A stretch of 64,000 bases of DNA from Pseudomonas frederiksbergensis (GCF_003732665.1 NZ_MOBP01000009.1:148622-212621); one strand, 5' to 3'. Shown: positions 55,010 to 63,999, counted from the stretch's first letter. The notes: generated from the sequence alone by a model not told the origin. Made by a program: numbers and translations.

Positions 55010-56008
55010 TCAAAGCAACCCATCACTCTCCGGCAACTCATACTCAGCCGCGACCTTGCCCAATGCACTCGGCTTCCCCGGCTTGCTCAGCGTCGGCTCC
55101 TTCTCCAGGCACTCCACCAGATAATCAATAAACACCCGAAGCTTGGGCGGCAAATAACGCGTCGGCGAATGCAGCAACCACGCCCCGCCATGGTACGAGG
55201 CCAGAAAGGTCCAGTCCGGCAACACCTGCACAATCAGCCCCTGCTCCAGCGCATACCGGGCGGTGAAATACGGCAGGCTGCCAATACCGATGTGCTGCAA
55301 CACCGCGCCCAACCGCACGCCGGTGTGATTGGCTGCATAACGTCCGCGCACGCCGACGGTTACGGCTTTGGTGCCTTTCTTGAATTTCCAGCGAGCATCG
55401 CTCGGGGTTTCGCCCAGGTAGATGCAACTGTGATTGAGCAAGTCGTGGGGATGGGTCGGAGTGCCGTGTTCGGCGAGGTATTGCGGTGTCGCGCAGAGTA
55501 AATGGTCGATGGTCAGCAACTGCCGTCCGACCAGGCCTGCGGGTGGCCGATCCGTAATGCGGATCGCCAGATCAACATTGTCATCGATCAAATCCACCTG
55601 CCGATCTTCCAGCAACAACTCCACATCCACTTTGGGATAACGCCGCAGAAATTCCGGCATATGCGGGTGAATCACAAATCGCCCCACTGCTTTGGGCACG
55701 CTGACCCGCACCAGGCCTTCGGCCTCATGGGTGAACTGGCCGCTGATTTCCATCACTGACTTGGCTGCGCTGACCATCTCCTGGCAACGTTTGAACACTT
55801 CTTCACCGCCATCGCTCAAACGCAACTTGCGCGTGGTGCGCTGCAACAAACGGGTAGCCAGGGCCTTTTCCAGACGCGAGATGCTGCGGCTGACCGCCGA
55901 AGGCGATGAGCCCAACTGACGGGCCGCTTCGGAGAAGCTGCCGGTTTCGACGACCTTGACGAAAATCGCCATTTCACCCAACAACGGCAGCGGTAGATTT
56001 ATGCTCAC
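55010..56008 (-). CDS. LysR-family transcriptional regulator
   Basis: A 332-residue LysR regulator of the CrgA-like subgroup. The DNA-binding helix includes FVKVVETGSFSEAARQLGSSPSAVSRSI (split here: FVKVVETGSFSEAARQLG, SSPSAVSRSISRLEKAL); the effector domain runs from about 90 to 300 with QTTRKL and YLAEHGTP-type segments. It is divergent from the alaX gene with 89 bp between starts, so it probably controls the alaX-dioxygenase-lysE genes; that is inference from layout. Confidence 0.85.
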   Translation of the reverse strand: MSINLPLPLLGEMAIFVKVVETGSFSEAARQLGSSPSAVSRSISRLEKALATRLLQRTTRKLRLSDGGEEVFKRCQEMVSAAKSVMEISGQFTHEAEGLVRVSVPKAVGRFVIHPHMPEFLRRYPKVDVELLLEDRQVDLIDDNVDLAIRITDRPPAGLVGRQLLTIDHLLCATPQYLAEHGTPTHPHDLLNHSCIYLGETPSDARWKFKKGTKAVTVGVRGRYAANHTGVRLGAVLQHIGIGSLPYFTARYALEQGLIVQVLPDWTFLASYHGGAWLLHSPTRYLPPKLRVFIDYLVECLEKEPTLSKPGKPSALGKVAAEYELPESDGLL

Positions 56009-56097
56009 AGCGCAACAGTCCTTTGAGGTTTGAACGGATTATCACGCAATTCCACCCTTCATATAATAAAAATAGAATCTTTATAAGGGCATGGAAT

Positions 56098-56724
56098 ATG
56101 ACGCTTCGCCTCTTTTTCCATAGTGATGACCTCAAGGCCAATGTGGAAGTCCTGGATTGCACGCCCCACGAGAATGAATTCGCGGTCGTTTTGCGCGCCA
56201 CACTGTTCCACCCTCAGGGCGGCGGCCAGCCCTTCGATACCGGCTGGATCGGTGAAAGCCAGGTACTGCGAGTGGTGCAGGATCCAGACCGGATCATCCA
56301 TTACGTCGATCGACCGGTAAAACTGGGCATGACCCAGATCCGCGTCGATGAACCACGCCGACAACTCAATGCCCGCTTGCATTCGGCCGGCCATCTGATC
56401 GGCCACTTTGTCCAGGCCATGGGCTGGATGCCGATCAAGGCCCACCACTGGCCGGGAGAAGCCCGGGTGCAATTCAAACCGGCGGAATCGGCGCAAGAGG
56501 TGGATATCCAGACCGTCCAGAACGGTATCGAGCAGTGGATCGCCCAAGACCTGCCGCGCCTGACCTCTTTGCGCGAAGGCGCCCGGGAAATCGGTTTCGG
56601 CGAACTGCCCGCTTACGGCTGTGGCGGCACCCATGTACGTAGCCTGAAGGATCTGGGCACGGTCACGATCGACTCCCTTTCAATGAAAAAGGGCACGTTG
56701 TCCGTCCACTACCACGTGGATTGA
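56098..56724 (+). CDS. AlaX-type freestanding alanyl-tRNA editing protein
   Basis: A 208-residue homologue of the AlaRS editing domain, which hydrolyses Ser-tRNA(Ala) and Gly-tRNA(Ala) in trans. Zinc ligands are His95 and His99 (HSAGH) and Cys175 and His179 (CGGTH). It has the GGGQPFDTG motif of the N-terminal barrel. The start at 56098 follows AAGGGC; an in-frame extension upstream overlaps the intergenic region. It heads a possible operon with a 2OG oxygenase and a LysE exporter. Confidence 0.88.
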   Translation: MTLRLFFHSDDLKANVEVLDCTPHENEFAVVLRATLFHPQGGGQPFDTGWIGESQVLRVVQDPDRIIHYVDRPVKLGMTQIRVDEPRRQLNARLHSAGHLIGHFVQAMGWMPIKAHHWPGEARVQFKPAESAQEVDIQTVQNGIEQWIAQDLPRLTSLREGAREIGFGELPAYGCGGTHVRSLKDLGTVTIDSLSMKKGTLSVHYHVD

Positions 56725-56816
56725 GTTTTTCGGCGATGCCGACACCGTCATCGCCTGACGCCGGGGGAGCCTGCATTCGCGGGCTCCGTTGACTACTCGA
56801 TAGATGGACCTAAACC

Positions 56817-57587
56817 ATGATGCTTGACGTCGAGCGTCTCGATGAGACGTGCATAAAAAAACTGGCCAACGAAGAAGTCCTCGCCATCCGCGTCAAAGGC
56901 TTTTTGCCTCAGCCGCTGGCGGTGCAGATCGGCGACAAGATCCTTGCGCCCGGTTTCGAGGGCTACATCAACGCGCCGAGTATCGGTCGCATCGGCATGG
57001 CGTTCTACGAGGCGGAAAACCAGCCGCTGCTGATCGAGGACTATTTCGAGCGCGCTACCAGCAACATTGAGGAACTGCGCAACCGTTGTGCGCCCTACTC
57101 GTCTCCGGTCGACACCCTGCGCTGCATGCTCGACGAGTCCTGGCCGGCGGGTGCGCACCTGGAGAATCTCTACGGTCGCAAGATGTATGTCGGGCTGTCC
57201 CGCGTGGTGAAACCGGGGGTGTGCTTCCTCGCCCACCACGACATTTTCGCCAAGGACGCCCCGGACAGTTTCCAGGCCCGCAGCCTGGAGGCGCAGTTCG
57301 CCTGCAACGTTTACCTGAACATGCCCACCGAGGGCGGCGCGTTGCAGATGTGGGACGCCGACATTTCTCCCGATCAGTTCGACGAAATGCGTGGCGACAG
57401 TTACGGCATCGACCCGGTCCTGCTTGGCCCTCCGACCCTGGAGGTGCGCCCTGATCCAGGGGATTTCATCATGTTCAATTCGCGCTGCATGCACTCGGTG
57501 ACCCCGGGCGTGGCGGATCCGCGACTGAGCCTTTCGTTCTTTGTCGGCTATCGCGGCAATGCTTCACCCCTTACTTTCTGGAGTTGA
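56817..57587 (+). CDS. 2-oxoglutarate/Fe(II)-dependent dioxygenase
   Basis: A 256-residue double-stranded beta-helix oxygenase. The iron triad is His140-x-Asp142 (AHHDIF) and His226 (CMHSV), and Arg236 (DPRLSLS) would bind 2-oxoglutarate. The GDFIMFNSR strand before the distal His is typical. Relatives hydroxylate amino acids or small metabolites. The next gene, a LysE exporter, starts one base after its stop, and alaX precedes it by 92 bp. The substrate is probably an amino acid (inference). Confidence 0.83.
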   Translation: MMLDVERLDETCIKKLANEEVLAIRVKGFLPQPLAVQIGDKILAPGFEGYINAPSIGRIGMAFYEAENQPLLIEDYFERATSNIEELRNRCAPYSSPVDTLRCMLDESWPAGAHLENLYGRKMYVGLSRVVKPGVCFLAHHDIFAKDAPDSFQARSLEAQFACNVYLNMPTEGGALQMWDADISPDQFDEMRGDSYGIDPVLLGPPTLEVRPDPGDFIMFNSRCMHSVTPGVADPRLSLSFFVGYRGNASPLTFWS

Positions 57588-57588
57588 G

Positions 57589-58227
57589 ATGCTTTCGAAT
57601 TACCTGGGCGAGTTTCTGGCGCTGGCAACCATTCACTTTCTGGCGGTGGTCGCACCCGGACCGGACTTTGCCGTCACCATCCGCCAAAGTGTGCGCTTCG
57701 GTCGACTCGTGGGCATCTGCACCGCGCTGGGCATCGGTGCGGGGATTTCCGTGCACGTGCTTTACACCTTGCTCGGCGTTGGCGCCTTGATGCACACCCT
57801 GCCGTGGTTGCTGACGGTGGCCAAGGTCGTGGGCGGCGCCTACATTCTGTACCTCGGCGTCAGCCTGTTGCGCAGCAAGCCCAAGACCGCGCTGGAAGGC
57901 GACAAGCCTGCTGACGAGCCGGTGGTGGAGCAAACGTTGTTGAAAGCCTTCACCACCGGTTTCCTGACCAACGCGACCAACCCGAAAGCCACACTGTTTT
58001 TCCTGGCGATCTTCACCACCATCATCAGCGCCACGACGCCACTGCAGATCCAGGCGCTGTATGGCCTGTGGATGTGCTTCGTCAACGCACTATGGTTTGT
58101 GATCGTCGCGCTGTTCTTTTCCAGCGCCCGGGTGCGCTTGCTGTTTATGCGCATGGGGCATTGGTTCGAACGGACCATGGGGGTGATTCTGATCCTGTTT
58201 GCCGGGCGCCTGATTCTGTCGATGTAA
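57589..58227 (+). CDS. LysE/RhtB-family amino acid exporter
   Basis: A 212-residue inner-membrane protein with six hydrophobic segments and the family motif VAPGPDFAVTIRQS; TNATNPKATLFFLAIF is the fourth-helix signature. RhtB-type members export threonine, homoserine or other neutral amino acids. TGGAG lies inside the end of the preceding gene, 7 nt before the ATG, giving tight coupling with the dioxygenase. It ends at a terminator. Confidence 0.9.
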   Translation: MLSNYLGEFLALATIHFLAVVAPGPDFAVTIRQSVRFGRLVGICTALGIGAGISVHVLYTLLGVGALMHTLPWLLTVAKVVGGAYILYLGVSLLRSKPKTALEGDKPADEPVVEQTLLKAFTTGFLTNATNPKATLFFLAIFTTIISATTPLQIQALYGLWMCFVNALWFVIVALFFSSARVRLLFMRMGHWFERTMGVILILFAGRLILSM

Positions 58228-58241
58228 AACTGCGCCCACAC

Positions 58242-58277
58242 AAAAGGCCCGCTCAGTCAGACTGGCGGGCCTTTTTT
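58242..58277 (+). terminator. Terminator after lysE-type gene
   Basis: AAAAGGCCCGC, loop, GCGGGCCTTTTTT with an imperfect stem (CTCAGTCAGACTG in the top), 15 bp after the stop. Confidence 0.85.
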
Positions 58278-58305
58278 CTGTCACCGATACAAATCGCGCA
58301 CAAAC

Positions 58306-58334
58306 AAAAACGCCGCTCAATGAGCGGCGTTTTC
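58306..58334 (-). terminator. Terminator of the tRNA operon
   Basis: AACGCCGCTCA-AT-GAGCGGCGTT hairpin; in the minus direction it is followed by TTTTTGTTTG. It lies 9 bp beyond the last tRNA. Confidence 0.85.
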
Positions 58335-58342
58335 GTTAAATA

Positions 58343-58418
<76 letters not shown>

Positions 58419-58421
58419 AAA

Positions 58422-58497
58422 TGGCGTCCCCTAGGGGACTCGAACCCCTGTTACCGCCGTGAAAGGGCGGTGTCCTAGGCCACTAGACGAAGGGGAC
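58422..58497 (-). tRNA. tRNA-Glu(TTC), copy 2
   Basis: A 76-nt tRNA starting GTCCCCTTCGTCTAGTGG, anticodon TTC in CTTTCAC, T-loop GTTCGAGTC and encoded CCA. Only 3 bp separate it from the following tRNA-Gly. Identical to the copy at 58682-58757. Confidence 0.97.
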
Positions 58498-58503
58498 ACG
58501 CTA

Positions 58504-58530
58504 ACTGAAACACATGGTGTGTATTTCAGT
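58504..58530 (-). promoter_or_regulatory. Hairpin in the spacer between the two tRNA pairs
   Basis: ACTGAAACACATGGTGTGTATTTCAGT forms a stem of about 10 bp in the 105-bp spacer. It has no T-run, so it is likelier a processing signal than a terminator; no gene was seen in the spacer. Confidence 0.45.
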
Positions 58531-58602
58531 GCCCAAATCCGCATCCGAAGATGTCGGTTCTGGTTTCACTCAGCCCTGCCCGAAAGCAACGCTGTTTAAA
58601 AT

Positions 58603-58678
<76 letters not shown>

Positions 58679-58681
58679 ATA

Positions 58682-58757
58682 TGGCGTCCCCTAGGGGACT
58701 CGAACCCCTGTTACCGCCGTGAAAGGGCGGTGTCCTAGGCCACTAGACGAAGGGGAC
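58682..58757 (-). tRNA. tRNA-Glu(TTC), copy 1
   Basis: First tRNA of the operon and identical to the one at 58422-58497. The promoter lies about 60-90 bp upstream. Anticodon TTC, encoded CCA. Confidence 0.97.
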
Positions 58758-58819
58758 ACACGTACAACATTCACTCCCTACCGCGTTTCGCTGTGTGCTT
58801 TACGCTGTAAGTGGCGCGC

Positions 58820-58848
58820 ATTCTATGGATGGATTGAGGGGTCGTCAA
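58820..58848 (-). promoter_or_regulatory. Promoter of the tRNA Glu-Gly-Glu-Gly operon
   Basis: Minus-strand TTGACG (58843-58848), 17-bp spacer and TAGAAT (58820-58825), followed by the GC-rich discriminator GCGCGCC and preceded by an A/T-rich UP-like stretch (58855-58880). GC-rich discriminators are typical of stringently controlled stable-RNA promoters. The surrounding gap 58758-59138 has only this and the repeat at 59016. Confidence 0.8.
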
Positions 58849-59015
58849 CCCCCTGATATAAATTTATTTAAATCAATGACTTCGCCCTGCTTTTGCCAGC
58901 GAATCGGGGTTTTCCGTCGCCCAGTGTTTGGCGCCTATATTCTGGCACCCGCCAAGGCGCTATAGTCCACCCACGCCACAAGTGATGGCAATGTGCACAG
59001 CACACGCTGTTACTT

Positions 59016-59057
59016 ATATAAGCAGCGTCGCGGCCGATATAAGTAGAGTCGTGGCCG
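59016..59057 (+). repeat. Tandem 21-bp repeat upstream of the membrane-anchored unknown
   Basis: ATATAAGCAGCGTCGCGGCC (first 20 bases, unit 59016-59036) is followed directly by a second unit (59037-59057) with 18 of 21 positions identical; a third, weak copy may follow. The spacing is two helical turns, as for a direct-repeat operator. Confidence 0.6.
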
Positions 59058-59138
59058 ATTCAACTCGTCGAGCGGCCCTATGCGCCCCCAGGCCAAGCCA
59101 CTACACTCGCACGCGAACCCTATAAAGAGGTCTTACCG

Positions 59139-59909
59139 GTGACACCACTCATGATCACCCTGCTAGTCGTAGCCGGGATCGCACTATTGATCGCCATTGG
59201 CTACATGAACCATGTGGTGGAAAACAACAAGCTGGAAAAGGCCCGTACCAAGGTTGAACTCAACGACCGCCTGCGTCGCTGCGGCGAAATCACCGAGACC
59301 TTCCCCGGTCAACTGATGACACCGGCCCTCAAGCTGCTGTTGACCCGTCTGGAACTGAACGTTTGCCAGCGCCTGCTGAACCTTGAAAAAACCAGCTCCT
59401 CGGTCAAGGCCCGCATCGCAGAACTGAGCGCACTCGTCGCCCAGGGCGAATCGATCCCGGTGAACAACCCGCCGGCACCGATCCAGACCGAAGCCAAGGC
59501 CAAGGACGTGCGCTTCCTGCTCGAAGCCTTGCATGGCCAGATCACCCGCGCCGCCCAGGACGGCTTCTTGCCGACCAACGAAGCCAAGCGCTGGATCCGC
59601 GAAGTTCGCCACATTCTGGTGTTGCTGCACATCGAATTCTTCAACAACCTCGGTCAACACTCCCTGCAACAGAACCAACCTGGCCAGGCGCGCCTGGCGT
59701 TCGAACGTGGCGTGCAATACCTGCGCAAGCAGCAGGAACCGCAGGTTTACGCTGAACAACTGGAATACCTGGAAAAACTCCTGGCCCGGGCCAATGCCCA
59801 AGTGATGGACAAAATTGCGCCGACTGAAGGCGAGGTCAACCAACTGACCGAAGGGCTGAAAGACGTCGAGGCTGATGCCGACTGGAAAAAGAAAGCGATT
59901 TACGACTGA
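59139..59909 (+). CDS. Conserved hypothetical membrane-anchored coiled-coil protein (PA2820-like)
   Basis: A 256-residue protein with one N-terminal membrane helix (about residues 4-23, ITLLVVAGIALLIAIGY) and a charged, helical remainder. Residues 25-100 look like coiled coil, and about 170-220 (LQQNQPGQARLAFERGVQYL) resemble a TPR-like helical pair. The short hydrophobic start and charged next segment suggest an N-out/C-in or signal-anchor topology. A GTG start has GAGG about 8 nt upstream. It is probably the equivalent (from memory) of PAO1 PA2820, next to the tRNA cluster. Function unknown. Confidence 0.75.
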   Translation: MTPLMITLLVVAGIALLIAIGYMNHVVENNKLEKARTKVELNDRLRRCGEITETFPGQLMTPALKLLLTRLELNVCQRLLNLEKTSSSVKARIAELSALVAQGESIPVNNPPAPIQTEAKAKDVRFLLEALHGQITRAAQDGFLPTNEAKRWIREVRHILVLLHIEFFNNLGQHSLQQNQPGQARLAFERGVQYLRKQQEPQVYAEQLEYLEKLLARANAQVMDKIAPTEGEVNQLTEGLKDVEADADWKKKAIYD

Positions 59910-59924
59910 TCAGAGCACGCAAAG

Positions 59925-59950
59925 AAGCCACCGGGGGGTGGCTTTTTTTT
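59925..59950 (+). terminator. Terminator after the PA2820-like gene
   Basis: AAGCCACC-GGGG-GGTGGCTT followed by a run of T, 15 bp after the stop. Confidence 0.88.
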
Positions 59951-59978
59951 GCTTTGGAATTGTTGGGGCTAGATCGAC

Positions 59979-60111
59979 AGTACATTCGGGAGAGGTTGGT
60001 TGGCTGTCAGGCCGCCTTCGCGAGCAAGCCCGCTCCCACAGTTTTGATTGAGTACATTCGGGAGAGGTTGGTCGGCTGTCAGGCCGCCTTCGCGGGCAAG
60101 CCTCGCTCCTA
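59979..60111. repeat. Direct repeat of about 60 bp carrying two different REP subtypes
   Basis: The block AGTACATTCGGGAGAGGTTG ... GCCGCCTTCGCG occurs at 59979 and again at 60051. The first copy continues into the GCAAGCCCGCTCCCACA REP end, the second into the GCAAGCCTCGCTCCTAC REP end. So a shared flank carries two REP subtypes in tandem. Confidence 0.85.
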
Positions 60112-60114
60112 CGA

Positions 60115-60480
60115 AAAGCAGAAGCGGAGCGGCATACACCTACCGGCTCTTCACCACTCATTAGGCCGAGCGTTAGCTCGCCTGCTCTTAATCTTGATCT
60201 TGATCTTGCTCTGCCCGCCCCTTCGGGAGGCTGAGTGGAGGTGTTCATCTGGGGGTGGGCGCGCAGCGCCGTGCGGCGAAGCCGCACACATCGAGAGGAG
60301 GTCGAAGCGAAGCCGACCGGAGGCGATGCCCCCAGATGGACACCGGAGCGAAGGAACGCCGAGCCTAAGCGAGGGGCCGGACGCCGGGGCGAGCCTTTTT
60401 GGGTACTTTTTTGGCGTTTGAAAAAAGTGCCTCGCCGTAAGGGCGAAACCGCCAGCCGCCATTACCGCAGGAATGGATAT
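60115..60480. other. Structured intergenic element, probably a multi-copy Pseudomonas repeat
   Basis: About 365 bp without a credible gene but dense in inverted repeats. GTGTTCATCTGGGGG (60241-60255) pairs with CCCCCAGATGGACAC (60329-60343), one mismatch; inside are GTGCGGC-GAA-GCCGCAC (60271-60287) and a GGTCGAAGCGAAGCCGACC hairpin. A later segment encodes, in a plus frame, EPFWVLFWRLKKVPRRKGE, which I recall recurring in small 'hypothetical' ORFs of many Pseudomonas genomes. It is therefore likelier a repeated non-coding element than a gene. The remaining 60481-60525 holds nothing recognised. Confidence 0.55.
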
Positions 60481-60525
60481 GTACACAGACCACCAAGAAC
60501 CTGGTCGACCCTAAGGTCGCCAAGG

Positions 60526-62493
60526 TCAAAGCCGAAAATGCCCAACCATCCCCTTAAGCTCAACCCCCAACTGCGCCAACTCAATACTGGAAGCCGCATT
60601 CCCCTGCATGGCCAACGAAGACTGATCCGCACTCGCCCGAATACTCGTCACACTGCGATTAATCTCCTCAGCCACCGAACTCTGCTCCTCAGCCGCCGCC
60701 GCAATCTGCTGATTCATCTGCTGAATCAACGACACCGCCGCCGCAATACTCCCCAACGCACTCTCAGTCTGCAACGCATCACTCACCGCCAGCTTCACCA
60801 GCTCACCACTGTTCTGGATCTGCTGCACCGACGACTGCGCCGCCGAACGCAAGGCACTGACCAGCCGCTCAATCTCTTCAGTCGATTGCTGGGTACGCTT
60901 GGCCAGAGCCCGCACCTCATCAGCCACCACCGCAAAGCCCCTGCCCTGCTCCCCCGCCCGCGCCGCCTCGATGGCTGCGTTGAGCGCCAACAAGTTAGTC
61001 TGTTCGGCCACGCTTTTAATCACGCTGAGCACCGTGCCGATGTTCTGGATCTCCGCGCTCAGGCTCTCGATGCTGGAACTGGCCGAAGTCGCCGAATCCG
61101 CCAGTTGCTCGATCCGCGCCATGCTCTGGCGCACCACTTGCTGGCCACTCTCGACCTTATCGTCGGCAGTCTGCGCCGCCGTAGCAGCCTCTTCGGCATT
61201 GCGGGCAACGTCATGCACAGTGGCAGTCATCTGGTTCATCGCCGTAGCGACTTGCTCGGTTTCTTCCTTCTGGCTGCTGACTTCGAGGTTGGTCTGCTCA
61301 GTCACCGCCGACAGCGATTGCGCGGAGTTGGCCAGTTGCTCAATACCCGCCTGCAAACCACTGACAATGCTGCTGAGCCCGGCGCCCATCTGTTGCATCG
61401 CCAGCATCAACTGGCCGATTTCGTCGCGGCGGGTCACTTCAACCGTCGCGCTCAAATCCCCGGCGGCAATTTGCTGGGCGACACGGATCACACTGCGCAG
61501 CGGCGCCACGATCAACCGGGTAATCACCCACGCCGCGATCAGCCCCACCAGCAGCGCCAGGGCCGATGAGCCGATGATCAACAGCGAATTCTTTTTCAGT
61601 TCGGCCTGCATCGCCCCGTCTTCGGCGACGTAGGCCTGGTCCACCCGCTCCACCACCTGGCCGGCGCGCTGGTGCAGTTGCTCGTAGACGGTTTTTTCCT
61701 GGGCCAGCAGGCCGGTGTATTCGGTGAGCTTGTCGCTGAAACTGGCGATATGGCCGGTCACTTCGTTGAGGACAGTCTGATAGCCCTCATCCTTGACCGT
61801 GGTTTTGAGTTGTTCAGCCTGGGTCAGCGCCTGGTCAGCCTGCTCGATCTTGCCCTTGCCGGCGCTGTCATCGTCACCCTTGCGGCTCTGGTCGAGGCGC
61901 ACCCGCGCTTCGTTCATCGCCTGCAACATCAGCCGCGAGACCTGGCTGACCTGATTGGCCTGTTCGATGAATTGCGCGCCGTCCTTGCCTTCGGATTGCT
62001 TCAAGCCATAGGCGCCGTCGTCGGCGAGACCGGCCTGCAATACATCCAGGTTGTTGGCCACGCTGGAAACCGACCAACTGGCCATTTCCAGGGCCAGGTC
62101 CTTGGCCTGGGTGATCGAGACAAATTCGTCGAACGCCTTGCGGTAGGCCCCCAGCGACTGCTCGACATCGTTCATCACCGGCACATTGGCCGCCGACTGC
62201 GCTTTCAACTGGGTGGACAGGGCAATCAGCTCATCAACCCCTTGATGCAAGGCATCGACCGTCTTCGGATTGCTGTGCAGCGCGTATTCCTGTTCCAGCA
62301 AGCGAACTTTGAGCAAGCCGCTGTTGAGCGTCGACATCTGCTTCAGCCCGTCGAAGCGGTGACTGATGGTTTGCAGGGACCATACGCCAATGGCCGCCAC
62401 CAAGGCTGTCAACAACAGCACCAGGACAAACCCGATACCCAGTTTCTTTGCCATACCGAGGTTGGCAAAACGTCCTTGCACGGCCGAAATCAT
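60526..62493 (-). CDS. Methyl-accepting chemotaxis protein, HBM-type sensor
   Basis: A 655-residue chemoreceptor. Membrane helix 1 at about residues 17-38, a roughly 260-residue all-helical periplasmic domain, helix 2 at about 303-325, HAMP to about 378, then the signalling domain with the hairpin-tip sequence [19 protein letters not shown]. The size and helical character of the sensor fit the helical bimodular (McpS-like) class, whose known ligands are organic acids or polyamines; ligand here is not predictable. No C-terminal NWxxF pentapeptide. The start at MISAVQGRF follows CAGGGGA. Confidence 0.92.
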   Translation of the reverse strand: MISAVQGRFANLGMAKKLGIGFVLVLLLTALVAAIGVWSLQTISHRFDGLKQMSTLNSGLLKVRLLEQEYALHSNPKTVDALHQGVDELIALSTQLKAQSAANVPVMNDVEQSLGAYRKAFDEFVSITQAKDLALEMASWSVSSVANNLDVLQAGLADDGAYGLKQSEGKDGAQFIEQANQVSQVSRLMLQAMNEARVRLDQSRKGDDDSAGKGKIEQADQALTQAEQLKTTVKDEGYQTVLNEVTGHIASFSDKLTEYTGLLAQEKTVYEQLHQRAGQVVERVDQAYVAEDGAMQAELKKNSLLIIGSSALALLVGLIAAWVITRLIVAPLRSVIRVAQQIAAGDLSATVEVTRRDEIGQLMLAMQQMGAGLSSIVSGLQAGIEQLANSAQSLSAVTEQTNLEVSSQKEETEQVATAMNQMTATVHDVARNAEEAATAAQTADDKVESGQQVVRQSMARIEQLADSATSASSSIESLSAEIQNIGTVLSVIKSVAEQTNLLALNAAIEAARAGEQGRGFAVVADEVRALAKRTQQSTEEIERLVSALRSAAQSSVQQIQNSGELVKLAVSDALQTESALGSIAAAVSLIQQMNQQIAAAAEEQSSVAEEINRSVTSIRASADQSSLAMQGNAASSIELAQLGVELKGMVGHFRL

Positions 62494-62601
62494 TGCTCGT
62501 AGTCCCCTGCCATAGTCTGTAGATGGAGATTCGCAACGGGCCTGTGCAAGCACAAGTCTCTGGCGTCGGAATAATGGCAAAAAGCTACGCCCACGTCGTT
62601 T

Positions 62602-63999
62602 TCAGAACGTTTTAGGTCGATCCGAAGCGGTGGCCTGGAAAAACCGACGGGCACGGGGATCGCAGGCATAGGCCACATTGATACGCTGCCAGGCACTGGC
62701 CTCACCGCTCGGGCTGAAAGCCGTCGAGGAAGACAACAGGACGCCGAAACGCCGCGCCTGGGTGCGCAACTGAGCGTAGTCGGACATCGGCGATCGTGCC
62801 CAGATGAACAAGCCGCCACAGGGCTTACCGAACACCTCCCATTCAGCGTCTTCCAGCACCTGCAAGGCCGCCGCCCGGTCGATGTTCAGGCGCTGGCGCT
62901 GGCGCTGTACCAATTTGCGATAGGCACCGCTGGCCAACAGGCTGGCCAGCACCGATTCGCAAAACCGCGACCCACCCATGCTGCTGATCATCTTGACCTC
63001 GGCCAGCCGCCTGATCAGCCCGGCATCGGCCACCACAAACCCGACCCGCAATGAACTGCTGAGGGTTTTCGAGAAGCTGCCGACGTAGATCACCCGTGCC
63101 TCGTCATCCAGCGCGGCGAGACGAGTGCCGGGGGTATGGTGCAAATCCGCATAGACATCGTCTTCAATCACCTGCACGCCGTGGATTTTGCTCAGTTCCA
63201 GGACGCGCTGCGCCACCAGCGGCGTCACGCAACTGCCCGTGGGGTTGTGGTGAAAGCTATTGATGAACAGCGCACGCGGTTGATGCTCGATCAACACACG
63301 TTCGAGCACCTGCGTGTCTGGGCCGTGGCGGGTTCGCGGCACCTCAAGCATGCGCACCCCGTGCAGCCTGAGCAGGTCGAACAGATGGGAGAAACCAGGG
63401 TTTTCCACTACCACGCAGTCTCCCGGTTGGAGCAGCGTGCGCACAATCAGGTCGAGCCCCTGGCTGGCGCCGGCCGTGGTCAGTACCTGACTTTCGCCCG
63501 CCTCGATATTGAGTGGTTTCAGGCGCTTGAGAATCTGCTGGCGCAACGGCAGCAAGCCCAGTGGCGTGCCATAGCTGAACAGACCGGCCATATCAGTGCG
63601 GGCCACCTCGCGGATCGCGTAACTGAGGTCGTCGGTCTCGCGCCAGCTCTCGGGCAAGCCGCCACAGCCCAGCATCAGCTCACCGGACAAGTTGTCGGTA
63701 AGCCCCGTCTGCATCACTTCTACACCTTCGAACCGGGGCAGATCCCACGCCTGCGGCACCACCGGTGCCGAGGCGGCGACCGAAAACCCCGAACCGGGAC
63801 GCGTCGCCAGGACACCTTGGGCGACCAGGCGCTCGCAGGCTTCGACGACGCTGGATTGACTGAGCAAATTGAGTCGCGCGATGTGTCGCACGGAGGGCAA
63901 GCGAGTCGCGGGCGGCACTTCGCTTTGGCGGATCCAGCTCGCCAGTCCGTCGACGATCTGCTGTACGACCGGCACCATTGCCTGTCGATCAATTCTCAA
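62602..63999 (-). CDS. MocR-type regulator: GntR helix-turn-helix fused to PLP aminotransferase fold
   Basis: At least 465 residues. Residues about 8-75 form a GntR winged helix (RLPSVRHIARLNLLSQSSVV), the rest a fold-type I aminotransferase domain with TTAGASQGLDLIVR, NPGFSHLF, INSFHHNPTG and the PLP Lys in YVGSFSKTLSSSLRVGF. MocR proteins use PLP-bound effectors to control vitamin B6, GABA, taurine or amino acid genes. The visible start is a TTG one base from the window end; the true start may be this TTG, an ATG seven codons in, or outside the window. Confidence 0.88.
   Translation of the reverse strand: MRIDRQAMVPVVQQIVDGLASWIRQSEVPPATRLPSVRHIARLNLLSQSSVVEACERLVAQGVLATRPGSGFSVAASAPVVPQAWDLPRFEGVEVMQTGLTDNLSGELMLGCGGLPESWRETDDLSYAIREVARTDMAGLFSYGTPLGLLPLRQQILKRLKPLNIEAGESQVLTTAGASQGLDLIVRTLLQPGDCVVVENPGFSHLFDLLRLHGVRMLEVPRTRHGPDTQVLERVLIEHQPRALFINSFHHNPTGSCVTPLVAQRVLELSKIHGVQVIEDDVYADLHHTPGTRLAALDDEARVIYVGSFSKTLSSSLRVGFVVADAGLIRRLAEVKMISSMGGSRFCESVLASLLASGAYRKLVQRQRQRLNIDRAAALQVLEDAEWEVFGKPCGGLFIWARSPMSDYAQLRTQARRFGVLLSSSTAFSPSGEASAWQRINVAYACDPRARRFFQATASDRPKTF

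Noticed and set aside
58945..58965. A sigma54-type TGGCAC element before the PA2820-like gene
   Set aside because: The -24-like TGGCAC is present but the -12 TTGC at the required distance is missing (AAGGC instead).
60235..61569. A 444-codon plus-strand frame starting in the structured element and running opposite the chemoreceptor
   Set aside because: Most of it is antisense to the chemoreceptor gene and the rest lies in repeat-type sequence; no domain is seen.
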